Origin: Paracidovorax avenae ATCC 19860 | GTDB taxonomy: Bacteria > Pseudomonadota > Gammaproteobacteria > Burkholderiales > Burkholderiaceae_C | DNA: 64,000 nucleotides | Reading direction: 5' to 3' | Assembly: GCF_000176855.2 (NCBI RefSeq) | Contig: NC_015138.1 | Location: 2,914,001-2,978,000, forward strand | Shown here: positions 33,579-43,631 of the stretch, in pieces | Position numbering within the stretch: the first letter of the stretch is position 1 | Layout: each line of letters begins with the position of its first letter | Notes under the pieces: model-generated | Databases searched by the model: none | What the model was told of the DNA's origin: nothing | Seen by the model: the letters and a program-made list of their open reading frames with translations, nothing else | Translations under genes and position numbers: made by a program

Positions 33579-35135
33579 TCAGGTCACGGGCGCGGGATTG
33601 AACAGTACCAGCGCGTTGGCGAGCTTCCAGTGTTCGGCCCAGGTCTTCCTGCGGCCGCTCGCCACATCCAGCATCAGGCGGAACATCTCCCAGCCCATCT
33701 CCTCGATGGTGGCCTCGCCGTCGGCGATGCGCCCGGCGTTCACGTCCATCAGGTCGTGCCAGCGCCGCGCCAGGTCGCTGCGCGTGGCCACCTTGATGAC
33801 CGGCACTTCGGCCAGGCCATAGGGCGTGCCCCGGCCGGTGGTGAAGACGTGCAGGTTCATGCCCGCGGCCAGCTGCAGCGTGCCGCAGATGAAGTCGCTG
33901 GCAGGCGTGGCCGCATAGAGCAGCCCTTTATGCCGCGCCTTCTCGCCAGGTGCCACCACGCCGCTGATGGGCGCGCTGCCGCTCTTGACGATGGAGCCCA
34001 TCGCCTTCTCGACGATGTTGGACAGCCCCCCCTTCTTGTTGCCCGGCGTGGTGTTGGCGCTGCGGTCCACGCGGCCCTGGCTCAGGTAGGCGTCGTACCA
34101 GGCCATCTCGCGGATCATGGCTTCGGCCACCTCGGGCGATGCCGCGCGGGAGGTGAGCTGGTCGATGCCGTCGCGCACCTCGGTCACCTCGCTGAACATC
34201 ACCGTGGCCCCGGCGCGCACCAGCAGGTCGGTGCAGAAGCCCACGGCCGGGTTGGCGGTGACGCCGCTGAAGGCGTCGCTGCCACCGCACTGCACGCCCA
34301 CCACCAGTTCGCTGGCGGGCACGGTTTCGCGGCGGCGGCGGTTCAGGCGTTCCAGATGGACTTCTGCCTGGCGCATCACCGAATCGACCATGGACATGAA
34401 GCCCACGTGGGCCTCGTCCTGCAGGCAGACCACGTCGAGCGGGGCTTCCTGCAGCGTGCGTTCGTCCACCAGCGGTATGGCGCCGGGCGGCAGCAGGCGC
34501 TCGGGCTGCAGCTTCTCGCAGCCCAGGCTGACCACCATCACCTCGCCGCCGAAATTCGGGTTGAGGCTGATGTTGCGCAGCGTGCGGATGGGGATCACCG
34601 CATCGGGCGCATCGATGGCCACGCCGCAACCGTAGGTATGGGCCAGCGCCACCACGCCATCGACGTTCGGGTACTTCGGCATCAGTTCCGCCTTGATCCG
34701 CTGCACGGCGAATTCGGTCACGCCGGCCACGCATTGCACGGTCTCGGTGATGGCCAGGATGTTGCGCGTACCCACCGAGCCATCCGCGTTGCGGTAGCCC
34801 TCGAAGGTGTAGCCCTCCAGCGGCGGCAGGGCCGGCGGCTTCACCGTGGCGATGGGCAGGCCTTCGAGCGAGCGCGCGTCGGGCATGTGCAGCAGCTTCT
34901 CGTGCACCCAGCTGCCGGCCGCGATCGGCCGGATGGCATAGCCGATGGGCACGTTGTAGCGGCGCACGACACCGCCTTCGGGAATGTCCGCGAGCGCCAC
35001 CTTGTGGGCCTGCGGCACGTGCTCGTGCAGCGTGATGCCCGAGGGCAGCGGCGTGCCGGCGGGCAGGCCGCCGTCGTTGGCCACGATGGCGACGTTGTCG
35101 GCCTCGTGCATGCGGATGGTCAGGGGCGTCGCCAT
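33579..35135 (-). CDS. garD: Galactarate dehydratase (UxaA/GarD family)
   Basis: GarD dehydrates galactarate to 5-keto-4-deoxy-D-glucarate. The 518-residue protein begins with a SAF-type domain (about 1-100: [28 protein letters not shown]). The dehydratase body follows with [53 protein letters not shown] and [17 protein letters not shown], which hold conserved metal-binding Cys and His residues. Galactarate is preferred over altronate because uronate dehydrogenase, a lactonase and kdgD are neighbours. The ATG at 35135 lies 14 bp after dctM, with AAGGAC as ribosome site. Confidence 0.93.
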   Translation of the reverse strand: MATPLTIRMHEADNVAIVANDGGLPAGTPLPSGITLHEHVPQAHKVALADIPEGGVVRRYNVPIGYAIRPIAAGSWVHEKLLHMPDARSLEGLPIATVKPPALPPLEGYTFEGYRNADGSVGTRNILAITETVQCVAGVTEFAVQRIKAELMPKYPNVDGVVALAHTYGCGVAIDAPDAVIPIRTLRNISLNPNFGGEVMVVSLGCEKLQPERLLPPGAIPLVDERTLQEAPLDVVCLQDEAHVGFMSMVDSVMRQAEVHLERLNRRRRETVPASELVVGVQCGGSDAFSGVTANPAVGFCTDLLVRAGATVMFSEVTEVRDGIDQLTSRAASPEVAEAMIREMAWYDAYLSQGRVDRSANTTPGNKKGGLSNIVEKAMGSIVKSGSAPISGVVAPGEKARHKGLLYAATPASDFICGTLQLAAGMNLHVFTTGRGTPYGLAEVPVIKVATRSDLARRWHDLMDVNAGRIADGEATIEEMGWEMFRLMLDVASGRRKTWAEHWKLANALVLFNPAPVT

Positions 35136-35149
35136 GCTGTGTCCGTCCT

Positions 35150-36445
35150 TTAGCGCACGACCATGAACATGCCGGGCAGCCAGGTCGAGAACGACGGCAC
35201 GAAGGTGACCAGCGCCAGCGCGAAGATCAGCGCACCATAGAACGGCCAGATCGTGCGCATCACCGTGCCCACCGACACCCCGCCGATCGCGCAGCCCACG
35301 AACTGGGTCGTGCCCACGGGCGGCGTATTCAGGCCCAGCGCGCAGTTGATCAGCATCACGATGCCGAACTGCACCGAACTCATGCCGTAGTGCTGCGCGA
35401 TCGGCAGGAAGATGGGCGTGCACAGCAGGATGGTCGCCGCCATGTCCAGGAAGGTGCCCAGCACGAACAGGATGATGTTGATCAGCAGGAAGATCACCCA
35501 GGGCGTGCTGGTCACCTGCGACAGCATCTCGCCCGTCAGCTCCGCCACGCCGTAGAGGCTGATGAGGTAGCCGAAGGTGCTGGAAATGCCGATCAGCAGC
35601 AGGATCACGCCCGTGGTGCGCACGGCCTTGGAGGCGGCCTTGATGAAGTGCTCCCGCGTCAAAGTGCGGTAGAGGAAGATGGTGAGCGCCAGCGCGTAGA
35701 GCACCGCCACCGCCGCCGACTCCGTCGCCGTGAATATGCCCGAGAGAATGCCCCCGAGGATCAGCACGACGATGAAGAGGCCCGGCAACGCCGCGGCGAA
35801 CGAGCGGGCCACGATGTGCCAGCCCGGGAACGTGCCCTTCGGGTAGCCGCGCTTCACGGCCACGAGGTACGCCGCCGCAAGGTTGCTGATCGTGAGCACC
35901 AGGGCCGGGATCAGCGCCGCCAGGATCAGCGCCGCGATCGACACCTTGCCGCCTGCGGCGAGCGAGTAGATGATGAGGTTGTGGCTCGTGGGCATCAGCG
36001 CGCCCACCAGCGCCGCGTGCGTCGTCACGTTCACGGCGTAGTCGGCGTGGTAGCCCTCTTTCTTCATCATCGGGATCATCACCGCGCCCATCGCGGACAC
36101 GTCGGCCACCGGCGAGCCCGAGACGCCGCCGAACAGCGTGCAGGCCACCACGTTGGACATGCCCAGGCCGCCGCGCACGTGGCCCACCAGGGCCCGCGCG
36201 AAATTGACGATGCGGTCGGCGATGCCGCCATACAGCATGAGCTCGCCCGCGAAGATGAAGAACGGGATCGCCAGGAACGAGAAAATCCCCATGCCGGAGG
36301 TCATCTGCTGGAAGCCCACTTCCAGCGGCAGGCCTTCGTAGGCCAGCGTGGCCAGGGCCGACAGGCCGATGGAGAACGCCACCGGCACGCCCAGCAGCAG
36401 GAACAGCGTGAACGTCACGCACAGGATCAGGAGTGGCACGGTCAT
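35150..36445 (-). CDS. dctM: TRAP transporter large permease (DctM type)
   Basis: The 431-residue inner-membrane protein has about 12 helices of the DctM/YiaN ion-transporter family. Typical segments are [22 protein letters not shown] near residue 55 and [20 protein letters not shown] near residue 108. The C-terminal half has [15 protein letters not shown]. It exchanges sodium ions for an organic acid delivered by the binding protein at 36997-37965. The gene starts 3 bp after dctQ. Operon context points to hexuronate or aldarate uptake. Confidence 0.95.
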   Translation of the reverse strand: MTVPLLILCVTFTLFLLLGVPVAFSIGLSALATLAYEGLPLEVGFQQMTSGMGIFSFLAIPFFIFAGELMLYGGIADRIVNFARALVGHVRGGLGMSNVVACTLFGGVSGSPVADVSAMGAVMIPMMKKEGYHADYAVNVTTHAALVGALMPTSHNLIIYSLAAGGKVSIAALILAALIPALVLTISNLAAAYLVAVKRGYPKGTFPGWHIVARSFAAALPGLFIVVLILGGILSGIFTATESAAVAVLYALALTIFLYRTLTREHFIKAASKAVRTTGVILLLIGISSTFGYLISLYGVAELTGEMLSQVTSTPWVIFLLINIILFVLGTFLDMAATILLCTPIFLPIAQHYGMSSVQFGIVMLINCALGLNTPPVGTTQFVGCAIGGVSVGTVMRTIWPFYGALIFALALVTFVPSFSTWLPGMFMVVR

Positions 36446-36448
36446 GGA

Positions 36449-36937
36449 TCAGCCCCAGGCAGGTTCGACTTCGCGGCCCTGGGCCAGCGCGATGATGTGC
36501 TCAATGGAGAACAGCACGATGAGCACGCCGGCAATGCTGGCCGGAACGTATTTCCAGCCTTCGGAGATGAAGAGCGTGGGCAGGCGGTATTCCCACACCG
36601 ATTGGGCGAGCGATGCGCAGTTCCAGGCCATGGCGGCGCCGAACACCAGGATGAGCACGTGGATCAGGTACTCCATCTTCAGGCGCAGCCAGTCGGGCGC
36701 CAGCACCAGGAAGGATTCGAGCCCGATGTGCCCGGCATCCCGCACGCCCACGGCCACGCCGAACATGGTCACGTAGAGCACCAGCAGCAGGGCCAGGCTT
36801 TCCGCCCAGGTGGGCGTGTTGTTGAGGACATAGCGGCCGAACACCTGCCAGCTCACGGCGCAGATCACCGCCACGAGCCCGAGGATGCCCAGCCACATGC
36901 AGGCACGCGCGAGCGTGCGGCAAATTTGGGTGTACAT
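36449..36937 (-). CDS. dctQ: TRAP transporter small permease (DctQ type)
   Basis: The 162-residue inner-membrane protein has four helices typical of DctQ: about 10-30, 45-65, 85-105 and 125-145. The conserved motif [26 protein letters not shown] lies in helix 2 and [12 protein letters not shown] in the cytoplasmic loop. It forms the membrane complex with DctM. The start at 36937 ([13 protein letters not shown]) is preferred to the upstream ATG at 37000, which would overlap the dctP stop. Confidence 0.93.
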   Translation of the reverse strand: MYTQICRTLARACMWLGILGLVAVICAVSWQVFGRYVLNNTPTWAESLALLLVLYVTMFGVAVGVRDAGHIGLESFLVLAPDWLRLKMEYLIHVLILVFGAAMAWNCASLAQSVWEYRLPTLFISEGWKYVPASIAGVLIVLFSIEHIIALAQGREVEPAWG

Positions 36938-36996
36938 GTTGATGAGGGATGAAAAAATCCCCGGGCTTCCGTGGGGACGGCCCGGGGATGGTGGGA

Positions 36997-37965
36997 TCAC
37001 TGCGTGTCCTGCACGCGCTTGACGAGGTCCTTCAGCTTCGCGTCGGTGATGAACTTGTCATAGACGGGCTTCATCGCGGCCTGGAACGGGGCCTTGTCGA
37101 TCTCGATGATCTCCGCGCCGCCGGCCTTCACGGTGGCGAGCGACTTCACCTCGCGCTCGGCCCACTGCTTGCGCATGTAGGGCACGGACTCCTTCGCGGC
37201 CTGGCGGATCCAGCCCTGCTCCTGCGGAGAGAGGCGGTCCCAGGCGCGCTTGGAAAAGAGCAGCATTTCCGGGGCCATGGAATGCTCGGTCTTGGTGTAG
37301 TACTTGGCCACCTCGAAGGAGCGCGAGCTTTCGTACGTGGGATAGTTGTTCTCGGCGGCGTCGATCAGGCCGGTCTTGAGGCCCGTGTACACCTCGCCCA
37401 TCGGCATCGGCGTGGCGTTGGCGCCCATGGCCTCCAGCATGGACACCCACAGGTCCGACTGCTGCACGCGCACCTTCATGCCCTTCATGTCCTCGAACTT
37501 GCGCACCGGCTTCTTGGCCGTGAACATGGAGCGCGCGCCGCTGTCGTAATAGGCCAGGCCCACGAAGCCCTGGCGCTCGCAGGCCTTGAGGATCTCCTCG
37601 CCCACCGGGCCGTCCAGCACCTTGTGCAGGTGATCCACCGAGCGGAACAGGAAGGGCATGGTCGGCACCACGGTCTCGGGGCAGATGTTGTTCATCGCAC
37701 CGATGTTGATGCGCACCATCTGCAGGGCGCCGATCTTCGCCTGCTCGATGGCGTCCTTCTCGTTGCCCAGGGCACCGCTGCTGTACACCTTGATGGAATG
37801 CTTGCCGCCCGACAGCGCCTTGAGGCGCTCTCCCATGAACTTCACCGCGGTCACGGTGGGGTAGTCGTCGGGATGGATGTCGGCGGAGCGGAACTCCGTC
37901 GCCTGCGCCGTGAAAGCCGTCAGGCAGGCCGCTACGGCGGCCAGAGTGGTCTTGATGAACTTCAT
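36997..37965 (-). CDS. dctP: TRAP transporter substrate-binding protein (DctP type)
   Basis: The 322-residue periplasmic protein has a signal peptide (cleavage near TAQA-TEF, residue 22) and the DctP fold. Motifs include [27 protein letters not shown], the ligand-contact [23 protein letters not shown] with the conserved Arg, and [25 protein letters not shown]. In characterised relatives the conserved Arg binds the substrate carboxylate, and galacturonate/glucuronate-binding members share the [12 protein letters not shown] segment. Substrate is inferred from the uronate operon. Confidence 0.93.
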   Translation of the reverse strand: MKFIKTTLAAVAACLTAFTAQATEFRSADIHPDDYPTVTAVKFMGERLKALSGGKHSIKVYSSGALGNEKDAIEQAKIGALQMVRINIGAMNNICPETVVPTMPFLFRSVDHLHKVLDGPVGEEILKACERQGFVGLAYYDSGARSMFTAKKPVRKFEDMKGMKVRVQQSDLWVSMLEAMGANATPMPMGEVYTGLKTGLIDAAENNYPTYESSRSFEVAKYYTKTEHSMAPEMLLFSKRAWDRLSPQEQGWIRQAAKESVPYMRKQWAEREVKSLATVKAGGAEIIEIDKAPFQAAMKPVYDKFITDAKLKDLVKRVQDTQ

Positions 37966-38007
37966 GCTTGCTACCTCTTGGAGTTGTCTGTCAGCTGAAA
38001 AAAGGGG

Positions 38008-38955
38008 TCACTCCGCCGCGGGATCGAACTCGGGCTCCGGCAGGCCCTGCGTGCCCGGATGCAGCGCGAACACGCCGCCGGCCAGTGGCTGGTCCGCCAG
38101 GTCCACCTCCGCGCCGGGCCGGATCGAGGTGACGAAGAGCGTGTCCAGCCGCGGGCCGCCGAACGCGCACATCGCCGGCTTTTTGACCGGCACCGCCAGA
38201 GAGCGGTCCAGCCGGCCGTCCGGGGTAAAGCGGTGCACCAGACCGGCATCGTTGCCGCAGATCCAGTAGCCGCCATCCACGTCGATCGCCGCGCCGTCCG
38301 GGCGCCCCGGCAGCGGCGCCATGTCCACGAACAGGCGGCGGCCATGCGGGGTTCCCGTGGCGGTGTCGTAATCGAACGCCCAGATCTTTTGAACCTGCGG
38401 ATGCGAATCCGACAGGTACATCGTCCGCCCGTCCGGACTGAAGGCGATGCCGTTGGGCACGATCAGCGGGCCGAGGCCGAGGTCCGTGGCGCTGCCTGCA
38501 GCCAGTTCCCTGCCGCCGAAGCGGAAAACGGCACCCACCGGAGAGGCGGCCGCCATGTCCATCAGCATGGTGCCCGCGACGAAACGCCCCTGCCGGTCGC
38601 AGCGGCCATCGTTGAAGCGCATTCCGGGCGACGCATGCGCCACGCCGGCCAGGCGCTCGGCCGCCAGCGCACCGCCGGCCTGCGGAAGGTCCAGTGCGAA
38701 CAGCCCGGTCTCCAGGCCGGCGATCCAGCGGCCCGGCCGGCCGGCCCAGGCGGCCATGCAGGCCACCATCTCCGGCGACGTCCACTGCGCCCTGGTTCCC
38801 GTGCGCGCCGACCAGCGATGCAGCACGGCGCGGGGAATGTCGGTCCAGTACAGCGATTCCTCCGCCGTGCGCCATACCGGGCTCTCGCCCGTGGCGCAGC
38901 GCGCGTCCAGCACCAGTTCGGCCCGGTTCGAAGGCGTGGCCTGCATGCCGCTCAT
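38008..38955 (-). CDS. SMP-30 family lactonase, probable aldarate (galactaro/glucaro) lactonase
   Basis: The 315-residue cytoplasmic beta-propeller has the SMP-30/gluconolactonase/regucalcin signatures: TGESPVWRTAEESLYWTDIPR with the metal-binding Glu, RFNDGRCDRQGRFVAGTM with Asn and Asp ligands, PNGIAFSPDGRTMYLSDS and PDGAAIDVDGGYWI. It should hydrolyse the 1,4- or 1,5-lactone made by uronate dehydrogenase to the open aldarate. Its start codon overlaps the udh stop by four bases (ATGA), so the two enzymes are translationally coupled. Confidence 0.9.
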   Translation of the reverse strand: MSGMQATPSNRAELVLDARCATGESPVWRTAEESLYWTDIPRAVLHRWSARTGTRAQWTSPEMVACMAAWAGRPGRWIAGLETGLFALDLPQAGGALAAERLAGVAHASPGMRFNDGRCDRQGRFVAGTMLMDMAAASPVGAVFRFGGRELAAGSATDLGLGPLIVPNGIAFSPDGRTMYLSDSHPQVQKIWAFDYDTATGTPHGRRLFVDMAPLPGRPDGAAIDVDGGYWICGNDAGLVHRFTPDGRLDRSLAVPVKKPAMCAFGGPRLDTLFVTSIRPGAEVDLADQPLAGGVFALHPGTQGLPEPEFDPAAE

Positions 38956-39764
38956 CCCTCGAACGGCCCCTGGGCCGTGAAAGCGCCACCCTGGTAGACA
39001 GCCACGGGATCATCCGCAGCGGGAGCCGGCTGCGCCTCCACCTTCGCGCGAAACGGCTCGGAACTGTCCTTGGGCACATATCCGAGGTGGGACGCCGCAT
39101 GGTTGTCCCACCACAGGTCGCGATTGGCCGAAGCCCCGTACACCACCGTGTGGCCCACGTCCGGCGTGAACAGCGCCTTCTGCACCAGCTGCGTCAGGTC
39201 GTCGTAGCTCAGCCAGGTGCTCATCATGCGCCGGTCGCGGGGCTCGGGAAACGACGACCCGATGCGCAGGCTCACCGTCTCGATGCCATACCGGTCGTAA
39301 TAGAAACTCGCCATGTCCTCCCCGAACGACTTCGAGAGGCCGTAGTAGCCATCGGGCCGGCGGCGCGACAGGGCATCGATGCGCTCGTCCTGCCGGTAGA
39401 AGCCGATCACGTGGTTGGAGCTGGCGAACACCACCCGCTTCACCCCGTGGCGGCGGGCTCCTTCGTAGATATGGAAGACGCCCTTGATGTTGGCTTCGAG
39501 GATCTGTTCGAAGGGCCGCTCCACCGATACCCCACCCAGGTGCACGATGGCGTCGCAGCCGGCCACGAGCGCATCCACGGCCGCCTTGTCGGCCAGGTCG
39601 CAGACGACCACCTCTTCGCAGCCGTCCCGCGCAGGCTCCATCTCCGCGATGTCGGAGAGCCGCACGGTCTCCGCGAAAGGCCGCACGCGCTCTCGCAAAA
39701 CGTGCCCCAGGCCACCGGCAGCACCGGTCAGCAGCAGTCGTTGGAATCGGGAAGACTGGCTCAT
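38952..39764 (-). CDS. udh: Uronate dehydrogenase
   Basis: Udh oxidises D-galacturonate or D-glucuronate with NAD+ to the aldarolactone. The 270-residue short-chain (extended-type) dehydrogenase has LLLTGAAGGLGHVLRERV for NAD binding. It has SDIAEMEPA and the catalytic Y-x3-K in DGYYGLSKSFGEDMA near residue 133, with VFASSNHVIGFY upstream. The length matches known Udh enzymes (about 265-275). The start at 39764 (MSQSSRFQRLLLTG) is preferred to the ATG at 39791. It is the first gene of the leftward operon and lies 53 bp from the divergent gntR, with an operator-like palindrome between them. Confidence 0.95.
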   Translation of the reverse strand: MSQSSRFQRLLLTGAAGGLGHVLRERVRPFAETVRLSDIAEMEPARDGCEEVVVCDLADKAAVDALVAGCDAIVHLGGVSVERPFEQILEANIKGVFHIYEGARRHGVKRVVFASSNHVIGFYRQDERIDALSRRRPDGYYGLSKSFGEDMASFYYDRYGIETVSLRIGSSFPEPRDRRMMSTWLSYDDLTQLVQKALFTPDVGHTVVYGASANRDLWWDNHAASHLGYVPKDSSEPFRAKVEAQPAPAADDPVAVYQGGAFTAQGPFEG

Positions 39765-39784
39765 GGCGTTTTCTTTACAGGTAT

Positions 39785-39806
39785 TTGTCATATGTTGTCG
39801 TACAAC
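39785..39806. promoter_or_regulatory. Operator-like palindrome between udh and gntR
   Basis: The 22-bp sequence contains GTTGT-CGT-ACAAC, a perfect 5+3+5 palindrome, preceded by TTGTCATAT. A related site (GTTGT...GACGTACAAC) occurs at 40688-40707. It lies between the divergent starts of udh and the GntR gene and is the natural binding site for that regulator. Confidence 0.6.
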
Positions 39807-39817
39807 GCGACGGGATT

Positions 39818-40642
39818 ATGATCATGGCCATGGCCGCCTCGACAAAGGGATTACCCTCATCCACCGCCCCCGCCGACCGGCCCGCGCCGGTCGCCCCGCC
39901 CGTGCGCCGTGTACGGGGCCTGGCCCATGCGGTGGTGGAGGATTTCTCGGGCAGGATCCGCGACCGGATCCTGGTGCCGGGCGACAAGCTGCCGACGGAG
40001 TCCGAGATCATGCGCGCCCATGATGTCAGCCGTACGGTGGTGCGCGAGGCCATCTCCCGGCTGCAGGCCGCCGGCCTCGTGGAGACCCGCCACGGGATCG
40101 GGACCTTCGTGCTCCAGCCCCGGGCGGGCGGCGTCTTCCGCCTCGATCCTTCCGAGCTCAGCACCTCGGCCGACGTGCTCGCCGTGCTGGAGCTGCGCAT
40201 CAGCCTGGAAACCGAATCCGCGGGCCTGGCCGCCATGCGGCGCAGCGAGGCGCACCTGCAGGCCATGGCCCAGGCCCTGGACGATTTCGAGCGCAACGTC
40301 CGCAGCGGGGGAGACACCGTGGCGCACGATTTCCGCTTCCACCTGCAGATCGCGGAAGCCACGGGCAACCCGTATTTCGCGGACATCATGAACCACCTCG
40401 GCACCACGCTGATACCGCGCACCCGCATCGCGGCCCTGCGCGTGCAGCGCAGCACCGAGTACCTGGACCGGGTGAACCGCGAGCACGAGGAAATCTACTC
40501 CGCCATCGCGCGGCAGGACCCCGACTCCGCGCGCGCAGCCATGCGCATCCACCTCACCAACAGCCGTGAACGCCTGCGCCTCGCGCAGGAAGCGGCCAAG
40601 AGCCAGGCCGACACCGGGCCCGTTGCGCCACCTTCCATGTGA
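39818..40642 (+). CDS. GntR-family (FadR/FCD subfamily) regulator of uronate catabolism
   Basis: The 274-residue protein has an N-terminal winged helix (about 40-105: GRIRDRILVPGDKLPTESEIMRAHDVSRTVVREAI and GLVETRHGIGTFV). The FCD effector domain carries metal/ligand residues in LELRISLETESAGLAAM, DFRFHLQIAEATGNPYF and REHEEIYSAIARQDPDSARAAMRIHL. The ATG at 39818 is chosen. The in-frame TTG at 39785 would start inside the operator. It probably represses both the udh operon and its own downstream genes, with an aldarate or uronate as inducer. Confidence 0.92.
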   Translation: MIMAMAASTKGLPSSTAPADRPAPVAPPVRRVRGLAHAVVEDFSGRIRDRILVPGDKLPTESEIMRAHDVSRTVVREAISRLQAAGLVETRHGIGTFVLQPRAGGVFRLDPSELSTSADVLAVLELRISLETESAGLAAMRRSEAHLQAMAQALDDFERNVRSGGDTVAHDFRFHLQIAEATGNPYFADIMNHLGTTLIPRTRIAALRVQRSTEYLDRVNREHEEIYSAIARQDPDSARAAMRIHLTNSRERLRLAQEAAKSQADTGPVAPPSM

Positions 40643-40687
40643 CGAAACGCCCAAGGGTGGCGCCCCCTTGTTTTCCTTTCGAATCAA

Positions 40688-40707
40688 GTTGTATGATGAC
40701 GTACAAC
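40688..40707. promoter_or_regulatory. Second operator-like palindrome, upstream of the Bug gene
   Basis: The 20-bp sequence reads GTTGTATGATGACGTACAAC, with GTTGT/ACAAC ends and a TTGTA-TGATGA-CGTACAA core. It shares CGTACAAC with the site at 39785-39806. It lies 20 bp upstream of the Bug start codon. Confidence 0.6.
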
Positions 40708-40727
40708 AAAACAAGGAGACAGAGACC

Positions 40728-41702
40728 ATGCCCCTTTCCCGCCGCACCCTGCTGCACGCCACCGCCCTGGCCCTCGCCTGCTCGTCCGCCGCTGCGCAGA
40801 CGGCTGCGCCCTGGCCCGCCAAGCCGCTGCGCATCGTCGTTCCCTACCCGCCAGGCGGCAGCTCGGACATCATCGCCCGCGCCATCAGCCAGCCCCTCTC
40901 GGAAGCCCTGAAGCAGCCGGTCGTGGTGGAAAACAAGCCGGGTGCCAACGGCAACCTGGGCGCGGACTTCGTCGCCAAGGCCGCGCCGGACGGCTACACG
41001 ATGCTGCTGTGCGACGTGGGCGCACTGGCGATCAGCCCTTCGGTCTATACCAAGCTGCCCTTCGATCCTTCCAGGGACCTGCGCGGCACGACGATGCTCG
41101 CCTACTCTCCCCACATGCTGGTGGTGCACCCTTCCGTGCCGGCCCGGAACCTGAAGGAGCTGATCGCGCTGTCGCGCACGAGCGACCTGAACTTCGCCGT
41201 CACGGCCACGGGCAGCGCGCCGCACCTGGCCGGCGTGGCCCTCGCGGCAGCCAGCGGCGCGCGCTGGCAGTACGTGCCCTACAAGGGCGGCGTGACGGCC
41301 ATCCAGGACACCATGGCCGGCCAGACCCAGGTCCTCATGAACGGCATGCTCGCCACCCTGCCCCACGTGCAGAGCGGCAAATTGAAAGTGCTCGGGCTTT
41401 CCAAGGGCACACGCATGCCCCTGCTGCCCGACGTGCCCACCATCGCCGAGCAGGGTGTCCCGGGCTTCGAGTCAGGCACCTGGCAGGGGGTGCTGGTGCC
41501 CCGCGGCACGCCCGAGGCGGTCGTCCAGCGCATCAATGCCGCACTCATTTCCGTCATCCGCACCCCCGACATCCGCTCGCGCCTGACCGGCCAGGGCGCC
41601 GAAGTGGTCACGATGGCGCCCGCCGAGCAGGACCGTTTCTTCGAGAAGGAACGGGCACGCTGGGCCAGCGTCGTGTCCGCGGCGCAGATCCGGCTGGACT
41701 GA
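40728..41702 (+). CDS. Bug family (TctC-type) substrate-binding protein
   Basis: The 324-residue periplasmic protein has a signal peptide ([20 protein letters not shown], then AAAQ) and the Bug fold: [47 protein letters not shown] and [25 protein letters not shown]. No TctA/TctB permease is nearby. AAGGAGAC precedes the ATG. It is placed between gntR and kdgD and carries its own operator, so it is probably induced with uronate catabolism. It differs clearly from the other Bug protein at 31422-32417. Confidence 0.93.
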   Translation: MPLSRRTLLHATALALACSSAAAQTAAPWPAKPLRIVVPYPPGGSSDIIARAISQPLSEALKQPVVVENKPGANGNLGADFVAKAAPDGYTMLLCDVGALAISPSVYTKLPFDPSRDLRGTTMLAYSPHMLVVHPSVPARNLKELIALSRTSDLNFAVTATGSAPHLAGVALAAASGARWQYVPYKGGVTAIQDTMAGQTQVLMNGMLATLPHVQSGKLKVLGLSKGTRMPLLPDVPTIAEQGVPGFESGTWQGVLVPRGTPEAVVQRINAALISVIRTPDIRSRLTGQGAEVVTMAPAEQDRFFEKERARWASVVSAAQIRLD

Positions 41703-41776
41703 CGGTCGCTGCCTGCTGGAATTTCCCGATCCCCGCCACCCCACCCGCTTTCCGAACCACCTTCCGGGCTTTCGCC

Positions 41777-42688
41777 ATGCAACCTCAAGAACTCAAGACC
41801 ATCATGGGCTCCGGCCTGCTGTCCTTCCCGCTGACGGATTTCGACAGCGAAGGCAACTTCAATGCCCGCGGCTACGCCGAGCGCCTCGAATGGCTCGCTC
41901 CCTACGGTGCCAGCGCGCTCTTCGCGGCCGGCGGCACGGGCGAGTTCTTCTCGCTCACCGCCGACGAGTACCCCGCCATCATCGAGACCGCCGTACAGAC
42001 CTGCCGCGGCAAGGTGCCGATCATCGCGGGTGCCGGCGGCCCCACGCGCTTCGCCATCCAGTGCGCCCAGGCCGCCGAGAAGGCCGGCGCCCACGGCATC
42101 CTGCTGCTGCCGCACTACCTCACCGAGGCCGGCCAGGAAGGCCTGGCAGCGCACGTCGAGGCCGTCTGCAAGAGCGTCAAATTCGGCGTGATCGTGTACA
42201 ACCGCGGCCAGAGCCGCTTCACGCCCGAGACGCTCGCACGCCTGGCCGAGCGCAACGCCAACCTCGTGGGCTTCAAGGACGGCGTGGGCGACATCGAGCT
42301 GATGAACTCCATCTACATGAAGATGGGTGACCGCTTCGCCTACCTGGGCGGCCTGCCCACGGCCGAGGTGTATGCGGCGGCCTACAAGGCCCTGGGCACG
42401 CCCGTGTATTCCTCGGCGGTGTTCAACTTCATCCCGAAGACCGCCATGGACTTCTACCACGCGGTGGCGAACGACGACCAGGCCACGCAGCACCGCCTGC
42501 TGCGCAGCTTCTTCATGCCCTACCTGGAACTGCGCAACCGCATGCCGGGCTACGCGGTGAGCATCGTGAAGGCTGGAGCGAAGATCGTCGGCCACGATGC
42601 GGGCCCGGTTCGCGCGCCGCTCACCGACCTCAAGGCCGACGAGATGGCCGCCCTCAAGGCACTCATCGACCAGCTCGGGCCGCAGTAA
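41777..42688 (+). CDS. kdgD: 5-dehydro-4-deoxyglucarate dehydratase
   Basis: KdgD dehydrates and decarboxylates 5-keto-4-deoxyglucarate to 2-oxoglutarate semialdehyde. The 303-residue (beta/alpha)8 enzyme of the DapA/NAL family has [17 protein letters not shown] and the G-x-x-GE-type [16 protein letters not shown]. The general-acid Tyr is in [11 protein letters not shown] and the Schiff-base Lys in [12 protein letters not shown]. Length equals the family norm. The ATG at 41777 gives the usual N-terminus ([15 protein letters not shown]). It acts right after GarD, encoded in the divergent operon. Confidence 0.95.
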   Translation: MQPQELKTIMGSGLLSFPLTDFDSEGNFNARGYAERLEWLAPYGASALFAAGGTGEFFSLTADEYPAIIETAVQTCRGKVPIIAGAGGPTRFAIQCAQAAEKAGAHGILLLPHYLTEAGQEGLAAHVEAVCKSVKFGVIVYNRGQSRFTPETLARLAERNANLVGFKDGVGDIELMNSIYMKMGDRFAYLGGLPTAEVYAAAYKALGTPVYSSAVFNFIPKTAMDFYHAVANDDQATQHRLLRSFFMPYLELRNRMPGYAVSIVKAGAKIVGHDAGPVRAPLTDLKADEMAALKALIDQLGPQ

Positions 42689-42710
42689 CCCGGACTGCCA
42701 TGGCCGGGCA

Positions 42711-42729
42711 GCGGGCAGGCCGCCCGCTT
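42711..42729 (+). terminator. Possible terminator hairpin after kdgD
   Basis: GCGGGC and GCCCGC form a 6-bp stem with a 5-base loop, 22 bp after the kdgD stop. Only TTC follows, so the U-tract is poor. Confidence 0.35.
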
Positions 42730-42839
42730 CCGGCCGGAGGCCCCGCCCGGGGCCCCTCGACCCGCCGCGTGTCGCACGAGGCTGCCGCGGGAGCCGCCAA
42801 CACGGCAGCTGCCCCTGCAAGCCGCTCTAAACTGCGCGC

Positions 42840-43556
42840 ATGCCCTGCCACGCGCGTTCCCGCCAGACACCGCCCACCGCCTGCCGCATCTGGCTGGTGC
42901 TGGCCTGCGCGCTTCCGGCGGCGGGCATCGCCCAGACGCGCGACGTCACCGGCGAACTGGCCATCAGCAGCGACCTGGTCGAGCGGGGGATTGTCGTGGG
43001 CCGTCCCCGCCCCATCGTCCAGGGCCTGCTCAGCCTCTACGACGCCCGCGGCTGGTCCGTCACCACCGCGCTGGGCATGCAGACCTATGGGTCGCAATCC
43101 ACGCGGGCCATCGTGCGGGGCGCCTACGACGGCGTGATCGACAACGACTGGCAATACCAGGCGTCGCTGCAGTATTACGCCTACCCCGGAGATGCGTTCT
43201 TCCGGCTGTACGACCGCGCAGAGGGCACGCTGAGCGCCAGCTTCCGCGATGTCTTCACCGTCGGCCTGTCCGCCTTCCACTACGTCCATACCCGCGACGA
43301 GATCTCTCCCATGCGCTGGGCACTCGATGCCGGCGCGCGCTGGCCCCTGACGCTGCGGCTGTCCCTGGTCGGCTCGCTCGGGGTCTCGGCCGTGCGCCCC
43401 CGCGGCCAGTACCTGTACGGCGGCGTGGGGGCCGCCTGGGCCACCGGCCCCTGGCGTGCCGAACTGAATTACCTCGCCTCGGACCGTTGGGCGCAGCGCC
43501 ACATCCTGGGGGCCACCCCGGGCCGCTGGGCCGTGACCGTCATCCGCAGCTTCTGA
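42840..43556 (+). CDS. Predicted outer-membrane beta-barrel protein (TIGR02001/Gcw_chp-like)
   Basis: The 238-residue protein has a signal peptide (about 1-32, ending GIAQ). Repeated amphipathic strands follow, with alternating aromatic and polar residues and a terminal Phe (WAVTVIRSF), as in outer-membrane barrels. The segment ELAISSDLVERGIVVGRPRPIVQGLLSLYD resembles the start of the proteobacterial Gcw_chp family. Function is unknown. It ends 75 bp before the ECF sigma gene on the same strand, so it may belong to the same regulatory unit. Confidence 0.6.
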   Translation: MPCHARSRQTPPTACRIWLVLACALPAAGIAQTRDVTGELAISSDLVERGIVVGRPRPIVQGLLSLYDARGWSVTTALGMQTYGSQSTRAIVRGAYDGVIDNDWQYQASLQYYAYPGDAFFRLYDRAEGTLSASFRDVFTVGLSAFHYVHTRDEISPMRWALDAGARWPLTLRLSLVGSLGVSAVRPRGQYLYGGVGAAWATGPWRAELNYLASDRWAQRHILGATPGRWAVTVIRSF

Positions 43557-43631
43557 TACCGGCCTGCAACCTTTCCGCCGCGCAGACGCACCCACCGCAG
43601 CCAGAACGGCACGTTTTACCTCTGGTGGCCC

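Noticed and set aside
33579..36422. 947-codon minus frame that would fuse garD with a long N-terminal extension
   Set aside because: The extension is the wrong-frame shadow of dctM; garD starts at 35135 with a ribosome site and normal length.
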